64,000 bases of DNA, from the NCBI RefSeq assembly GCF_000282595.1, contig NZ_AKIZ01000022.1, forward strand, positions 186,001 to 250,000. Reading direction: 5' to 3'. The translations under genes were made by a program, and so were the position numbers. Shown piece by piece: positions 60,037 to 64,000 of the stretch. Source of the stretch: Phyllobacterium sp. YR531. Its GTDB lineage: Bacteria > Pseudomonadota > Alphaproteobacteria > Rhizobiales > Rhizobiaceae. Each line of letters begins with the position of its first letter. Position 1 is the stretch's first letter. Under the pieces are notes generated by a model that was not told the DNA's origin, did no database searches, and was given only the letters and a program-made list of their open reading frames with translations.

Positions 60037-61305
60037 TCAATTGAAGTCAGGCTTTGGTTGCCAGATGCCGACAGTGTCGATGACGATACGCCGAAGCAAC
60101 GTGTCGCGACGAATCTGCTTGAATGCATTGTGCCCAACCAGCAAGACGATGATATCTGCTTCGGCCAACGCTTGATCGATTGACGTCATGACTACATTCT
60201 TTTGTCCGGCGAGGCTTTTCGGCAAGGCGTCTATGTGCGGCTCAACCACGAGAAGCTTGACATCATCATTGGCAAGCGACTTCACGATGTGAACTGCCGG
60301 ACTCTCACGAAGATCATCAATATCAGGTTTGTAAGCGAGCCCCAGACAGGCAACCACGGGACGCTTGAAACGTTCCATCTGACTTCTCACCTGCACAAGT
60401 ACAGATTCTGGCTTGTCGTCATTGACCTGCCGCGCCGCGGCCATCAATGCTGTTTTTTCCGGAGCCGCTGAGATCAGGAACCACGGGTCAACTGCAATAC
60501 AATGTCCGCCGACGCCTGGACCGGGGGACAATATGTTGACGCGCGGATGCCTGTTGGCAAGGGCAATCGCCTCCCACACATTCATCTGCATGTGTTCGCA
60601 CAAAACCGACAGCTCGTTGGCAAATGCGATGTTGACGTCGCGGTAGGCGTTCTCCATCAACTTGACCAATTCCGCCGTAGGCGCCCGTGTCTTCAACAGT
60701 GCTCCACGGACGAAAAGTTTGTAGAGTTCTACCGCTCGCGTTCCACAGGTTTCGCTCACGCCACCGATTATGCGATCATTCTCGACCAGTTCGAAAACCA
60801 TGCGACCCGGGAGGATGCGCTCCGGGCAATAGGCGACACTGATATCGCCACTTTTGTTTTCGTTCGGAAGATTCAAGTCTGGGCGCTCTTCCGCAATCCA
60901 CTCGCACACTTTTTGCGTTGTGCCGATTGGGCTCGTCGATTCCAGCACAATCAAATCGCCTGCTTTCAGCACCTTGGCGATCGATCTTGAAGCAGTTTCT
61001 ATATAGCTGAGATCGGCGGATTTATCTTCAAGGAAGGGGGTGGGCACCGCGAGGATGAACGCATCTGCTGGCTCTGGCGTCATTACTGCACGGAGTTTGC
61101 CCGTGCTGACAGCAGCTTCCAACAAGATGTCGAGATCAGGCTCCGAGAAATGCGCCTTGCCATCATTCAACTTGGTAACGACGCGCTCGCTTACGTCAAC
61201 TCCGATGACGCTGACGCCACGTGTAGCGAAGGTTGCTGCGGTTGGCAGCCCGATATAACCGAGACCGACAATGGAGATTGTTTTGAAAGGGATGCTAGAG
61301 TTCAT
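60037..61305 (-). CDS. wecC: UDP-N-acetyl-D-mannosamine dehydrogenase
   Basis: A 422-aa UDP-sugar dehydrogenase that oxidises UDP-ManNAc twice to UDP-ManNAcA with NAD. N-terminal Rossmann fold: ISIVGLGYIGLPTAATFATRG; catalytic Cys in GVGGHCIAVDPWFLIS near residue 265; C-terminal YKPDIDDLRESPAVHIV. Start ATG 61305 has GGAGTAA upstream that also contains the wecB stop, so both are coupled. With WecB it makes the acidic sugar donor for this locus. Confidence 0.93.
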   Translation of the reverse strand: MNSSIPFKTISIVGLGYIGLPTAATFATRGVSVIGVDVSERVVTKLNDGKAHFSEPDLDILLEAAVSTGKLRAVMTPEPADAFILAVPTPFLEDKSADLSYIETASRSIAKVLKAGDLIVLESTSPIGTTQKVCEWIAEERPDLNLPNENKSGDISVAYCPERILPGRMVFELVENDRIIGGVSETCGTRAVELYKLFVRGALLKTRAPTAELVKLMENAYRDVNIAFANELSVLCEHMQMNVWEAIALANRHPRVNILSPGPGVGGHCIAVDPWFLISAAPEKTALMAAARQVNDDKPESVLVQVRSQMERFKRPVVACLGLAYKPDIDDLRESPAVHIVKSLANDDVKLLVVEPHIDALPKSLAGQKNVVMTSIDQALAEADIIVLLVGHNAFKQIRRDTLLRRIVIDTVGIWQPKPDFN

Positions 61306-61307
61306 AC

Positions 61308-62393
61308 TTACTCCGATTGCGATTGGACAAGAATGTCCCCAATCTGTTGTGATGTAGTGCCATCGCCGAAGGGATTTGGAATCGAAGCGATCTTTTCTCG
61401 CTCGGATGGATTGTCGAGGAAATGCTTGGCCAATTCACGAATGCGAACAGCATTTGTTCCTACCAACTGGCCAATGCCCACATCGATAACTTCACTGCGC
61501 TCTGTCGATTCACGCATGATAATCAGCGGGATACCAAAGGTTGGGGCTTCTTCCTGAATGCCGCCGGAATCCGTCAGAACCAGATAAGAGCGCCTGAGCA
61601 GATCGACCATCTGGGGGTAGGGCAGTGGATCGATCAGTTCAACGTTGGCGACACCTTGAAAAACCGTATGGGCCAGTTCCAGCACATTCGGATTGCGATG
61701 CACGGGATATACAAAACGCACGTCAGGATATTGCCGCGCTATATCGGCAATTGCTCCCAAAGCTTCATTCATGGCATTGCCGAAATTCTCGCGGCGGTGT
61801 GCCGTGATCAAAACGACCTTTTGATCAGAAGCCTCTTTTGCTTCTACTCTGTCAGCTGTCCACTGCAGCGCATCCACTACGGTGTTGCCTACAAGATGAA
61901 TGGTCCCTGGAACGCGTTCCTTTTCAAGCACGTCCACTGCGCGTTGAGTCGGGGCAAAATGCCATGTAGCGAGGCGGCCGATGAGTGATCGGTTACCTTC
62001 TTCAGGGAACGGAGAATATATATCGCCTGTCCGCAATCCGGCCTCAATATGAGCTACGGGTATCTTGCGGTGATAGCCCGCAAGCGCTCCAGCCAATGCT
62101 GTCGATGTGTCACCTTGTACAATGACAAGATCAGGTTTTTCGGACTCTAAAACGTCGTCCAAGGCCAATTGGGCTCTTGCCAGTAGGCCCTGAGGGGTTT
62201 GACCGGGTTGCATCAGTGACAGGTCATACGAGGGGGTGATCTCAAACCAATCGAAAAGCGGTGCAATCATCTCACGATGCTGTCCCGTTGATATGAGTAT
62301 GACCTCGACGCCTGGTATTTCGCGCAAATAACGATGAAGCATCGCTATTTTAATAACCTCTGGCCGTGTTCCGCAAACAATTGCAAACTTCAT
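61308..62393 (-). CDS. wecB: UDP-N-acetylglucosamine 2-epimerase (non-hydrolysing)
   Basis: A 361-aa enzyme converting UDP-GlcNAc to UDP-ManNAc in the cytoplasm. Motifs: FAIVCGTRPEVIKIAMLHR at the start, HIEAGLRTGDIYSPFPEEGN near residue 95, VLTDSGGIQEEAPTFGIP near 270 and RESTERSEVIDVG just after. ATG 62393 is preferred over the ATG four codons upstream because of ribosome-binding-site spacing. First gene of the minus-strand polysaccharide operon; its promoter must lie in 62394-62500. Confidence 0.93.
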   Translation of the reverse strand: MKFAIVCGTRPEVIKIAMLHRYLREIPGVEVILISTGQHREMIAPLFDWFEITPSYDLSLMQPGQTPQGLLARAQLALDDVLESEKPDLVIVQGDTSTALAGALAGYHRKIPVAHIEAGLRTGDIYSPFPEEGNRSLIGRLATWHFAPTQRAVDVLEKERVPGTIHLVGNTVVDALQWTADRVEAKEASDQKVVLITAHRRENFGNAMNEALGAIADIARQYPDVRFVYPVHRNPNVLELAHTVFQGVANVELIDPLPYPQMVDLLRRSYLVLTDSGGIQEEAPTFGIPLIIMRESTERSEVIDVGIGQLVGTNAVRIRELAKHFLDNPSEREKIASIPNPFGDGTTSQQIGDILVQSQSE

Positions 62394-62840
62394 GTATTCA
62401 TCCACTCTGCCGCCGTATGCGACGGCTTATGGCAGAAATTACCGCAAAAACACAACCCTCTATGGTAACTAGTGGCTCAGAATGGTGTGATTGGCTCTGA
62501 TCGTTTGAGATAATGAGCGGTTAACGGGCATGCATTTCATAAGAAGCGCACATTTTTTTACAATCGTTTCATTTATCGGCTGTTTGTAAATTGCGCCGGA
62601 TAAAACTCTGCGTTGACCCATTTTTTTAAAGTTTTCGGCATGCAGCATAAATGCCTTTAAAATGTCCTAATGCCCGTAGATTTGTGAATCGTCTGTCATT
62701 GCGCCCACGTGCATTAGGTTGACGTCGTTGCAACCTTTCTGGATTGGGATCGTTGCAATAACGTTCTGATCTATCGCTGAGTTCGCGGACGGGACAACCC
62801 GGCACCTTGTGTCGGTCAGGGTTTTAGTAAGGAGAGAAGC
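62394..62840. promoter_or_regulatory. Intergenic region between wecB and the DUF992 gene
   Basis: A 447-base divergent region. It is AT-rich near 62540-62660 with several T-runs and shows no convincing gene; a 93-aa reverse frame at its right end overlaps the DUF992 gene and looks spurious. It should hold promoters for both flanking genes. GTTGCAA occurs at 62728 and about 62753, without a clear palindrome. Confidence 0.4.
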
Positions 62841-63365
62841 ATGAACAAGACTCTTGCAATGGCGTTTGCCGTAGGGTCGCTGGCAATGGCCGGAACAACA
62901 ATGGCTCAAGCAGCCGACTTGCAACAGCAACAGACATTCGAAGAGCAAGATGTGCGCAATGGCGTACGGATTGGCTATCTCGATTGCTCAATCGCTGGTG
63001 GTGTAGGCTATGTGCTCGGCTCCGCCAAAGAAGTTAGTTGCGAGTTCCGGTCAACAATGGGCGGAGAGCGTGTTGACACCTATTCAGGTGCGATCAGGAA
63101 GCTTGGTGTAGACCTTGGCTTTACGACGCGCAGCCGTTTGATTTGGGCCGTTTTCGCTCCAACAGCGGGCTATCATCATGGTTCTCTGAGCGGCCTGTAT
63201 CGTGGCGCTACAGCTGAAGCAACTGTGGGCGCCGGTATTGGTACCAATGTCCTGTTTGGCGGCACATCGGGTTCGATCCACCTTCAGGCGGTTAGCGTCA
63301 CAGGTCAGATTGGTCTGAATGTTGCTGCTACCGGAACATCGATGACACTGGCATCGGTCAACTAA
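62841..63365 (+). CDS. Secreted DUF992 protein
   Basis: A 174-aa protein with a Sec signal (MNKTLAMAFAVGSLAMAGTT, cut near AQAA) and a DUF992 domain: RIGYLDCSIAGGVGYVLGSA, two Cys about 20 residues apart, YSGAIRKLGVDLGFTTRS and VFAPTAGYHHGSLSGLYRG, then a glycine-rich beta-strand-like end. DUF992 is common in Hyphomicrobiales; function unknown, location periplasm or outer membrane. GGAGAG precedes ATG 62841. A terminator-like hairpin follows. Confidence 0.85.
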   Translation: MNKTLAMAFAVGSLAMAGTTMAQAADLQQQQTFEEQDVRNGVRIGYLDCSIAGGVGYVLGSAKEVSCEFRSTMGGERVDTYSGAIRKLGVDLGFTTRSRLIWAVFAPTAGYHHGSLSGLYRGATAEATVGAGIGTNVLFGGTSGSIHLQAVSVTGQIGLNVAATGTSMTLASVN

Positions 63366-63372
63366 TCCAGTA

Positions 63373-63405
63373 ACTGACCCCACCTGCTTGGTGGGCGGGG
63401 TCAGT
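63373..63405 (+). terminator. Terminator after the DUF992 gene
   Basis: ACTGACCCC (63373-63381) pairs with GGGGTCAGT (63397-63405), with inner ACC/GGT pairing, giving a GC-rich hairpin eight bases after the stop. Confidence 0.65.
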
Positions 63406-63498
63406 AACCCTTCAAGGCGCACGGCTGGCCGAATCGTTGCAATTGTGAGCATGTTCCATTGCGTTACGGAACACCTTATCACTGCCAGCGAGGCCGGT

Positions 63499-64000
63499 TT
63501 GAAATTCCAGATTCTTTTCCCTCTTTTTCTGTCTGCTCTACTTTTGTCAGTCCCCAAAGTGGCGCTGGCGCAGTGGACTGCCGTCGAAAAAATCGATGCT
63601 TATGCCATAGCTGGTAAATCGGGGGCATCACTCTATGCGTCAATCGGCGAAAGAGGGCCGCAGCTGGGTGGAAGAGTCCGAACCATTGCGCATACCAATT
63701 TTAAACTGACATGGACGCGAAAGTATGAGCGTCAGGCGGACAATGCCTGCAAGCTGGTTGTCGCGCGGCCAAAATTGATAATTACGTACACGCTTCCGAA
63801 GCCGTCAGAGCGTCTACCCGAAGACGTGAGCAAGAGTTGGGATGTCTTTATCACAGGAGTAAAGAACCACGAGTTGGTACATGGCCAGATGATCAAAGAC
63901 ATGGTGCAGGCAATAGAGGCATCTACTCTCGGTTTATCTGTGCCAGAAGATCCCGGTTGCCAGAAAATCCGATCTGAAATGCAAACCCGGCTTTCAGCGC
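63499..64000 (+). CDS. Secreted DUF922 zinc-protease-like protein, 3'-truncated
   Basis: The frame runs off the window end, leaving about 167 residues. From TTG 63499, with GAGG five bases upstream, it begins with a Sec signal (KFQILFPLFLSALLLSV, cut near VALAQ). An ATG at 63451 is in frame but would place 16 residues before the signal. The mature part matches DUF922: YAIAGKSGASLYASIGERGP, then NHELVHGQMIKDMVQAIE, where HELVH is an HExxH zinc site. A conserved Cys pair (NACKL, DPGCQ) may form a disulfide. Predicted periplasmic metalloprotease; target unknown. Confidence 0.8.
   Translation, partial: MKFQILFPLFLSALLLSVPKVALAQWTAVEKIDAYAIAGKSGASLYASIGERGPQLGGRVRTIAHTNFKLTWTRKYERQADNACKLVVARPKLIITYTLPKPSERLPEDVSKSWDVFITGVKNHELVHGQMIKDMVQAIEASTLGLSVPEDPGCQKIRSEMQTRLSA

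Noticed and set aside
62667-62948. 93-aa minus-strand frame next to the DUF992 start
   Set aside because: It covers the DUF992 ribosome-binding site and signal peptide region; Cys/His-rich and unlike a protein family.
63084-63557. 157-aa minus-strand frame over the DUF992 gene and the start of DUF922
   Set aside because: Antisense to two genes with signal peptides and known domains.

Overview
The window reads as chromosomal DNA of an alphaproteobacterium of the order Hyphomicrobiales, most likely a relative of Brucella/Ochrobactrum/Pseudochrobactrum. This rests on gene content: a matABC malonate operon with a MatR-type operator, DUF4167, DUF992 and DUF922 proteins, many LivFGHMK-type and CUT1-type ABC transporters, and a large autotransporter. 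Genus is inference. No rRNA, tRNA, IS element, prophage or CRISPR array was recognised.

Layout. (1) 1-720: 3' end of a sulfatase/phosphoglycerol-transferase-like gene, then a possible 51-aa membrane protein. (2) 1.0-9.0 kb, minus strand: a seven-gene operon combining a complete branched-chain-amino-acid-type ABC transporter with a long-chain acyl-CoA-ligase-like and a PaaK-like enzyme, with a LysR gene divergent. This looks like import and CoA activation of an aromatic or aliphatic carboxylate. (3) 10.2-26.5 kb: a catabolic island with two complete CUT1 sugar importers, an L-rhamnose-mutarotase-like protein, Gfo/Idh oxidoreductase, MaoC hydratase, CaiB/BaiF CoA-transferase, a solute-binding protein without signal peptide, a PfkB kinase, a DHDPS/NAL-type aldolase, and IclR and GntR regulators. 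A near-identical palindrome precedes both the first importer operon and the CaiB operon, and another palindrome sits inside the promoter of the aldolase gene, so the parts look like one regulated pathway for a sugar or sugar acid. (4) 26.5-31.8 kb: malonate uptake and use (matC, matB, matA, divergent matR) with a perfect TTCTTGTA/TACAAGAA operator. (5) 31.9-36.8 kb: a small two-gene operon including a miniature DUF4167 protein, a fused hydantoinase A/B (5-oxoprolinase type) and a divergent MarR-like regulator. (6) 37.1-42.2 kb: a 1727-aa autotransporter with a nested-repeat passenger. (7) 42.3-62.4 kb: a surface polysaccharide locus with UDP-ManNAcA synthesis (wecB, wecC), an ABC-2 polysaccharide exporter, eight glycosyltransferase-type genes including unusual multi-domain fusions, a methyltransferase, a DUF1796 protein and an OafA-type acyltransferase. 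(8) 62.8-64.0 kb: a secreted DUF992 protein and the start of a secreted DUF922 zinc-protease-like protein.

The most unusual parts are the island in (3), where a signal-less binding protein is translationally coupled to a CoA-transferase amid sugar genes, and the glycosyltransferases in (7), where the same modules recur in different fusions. All functions come from sequence reading; no database search was run.
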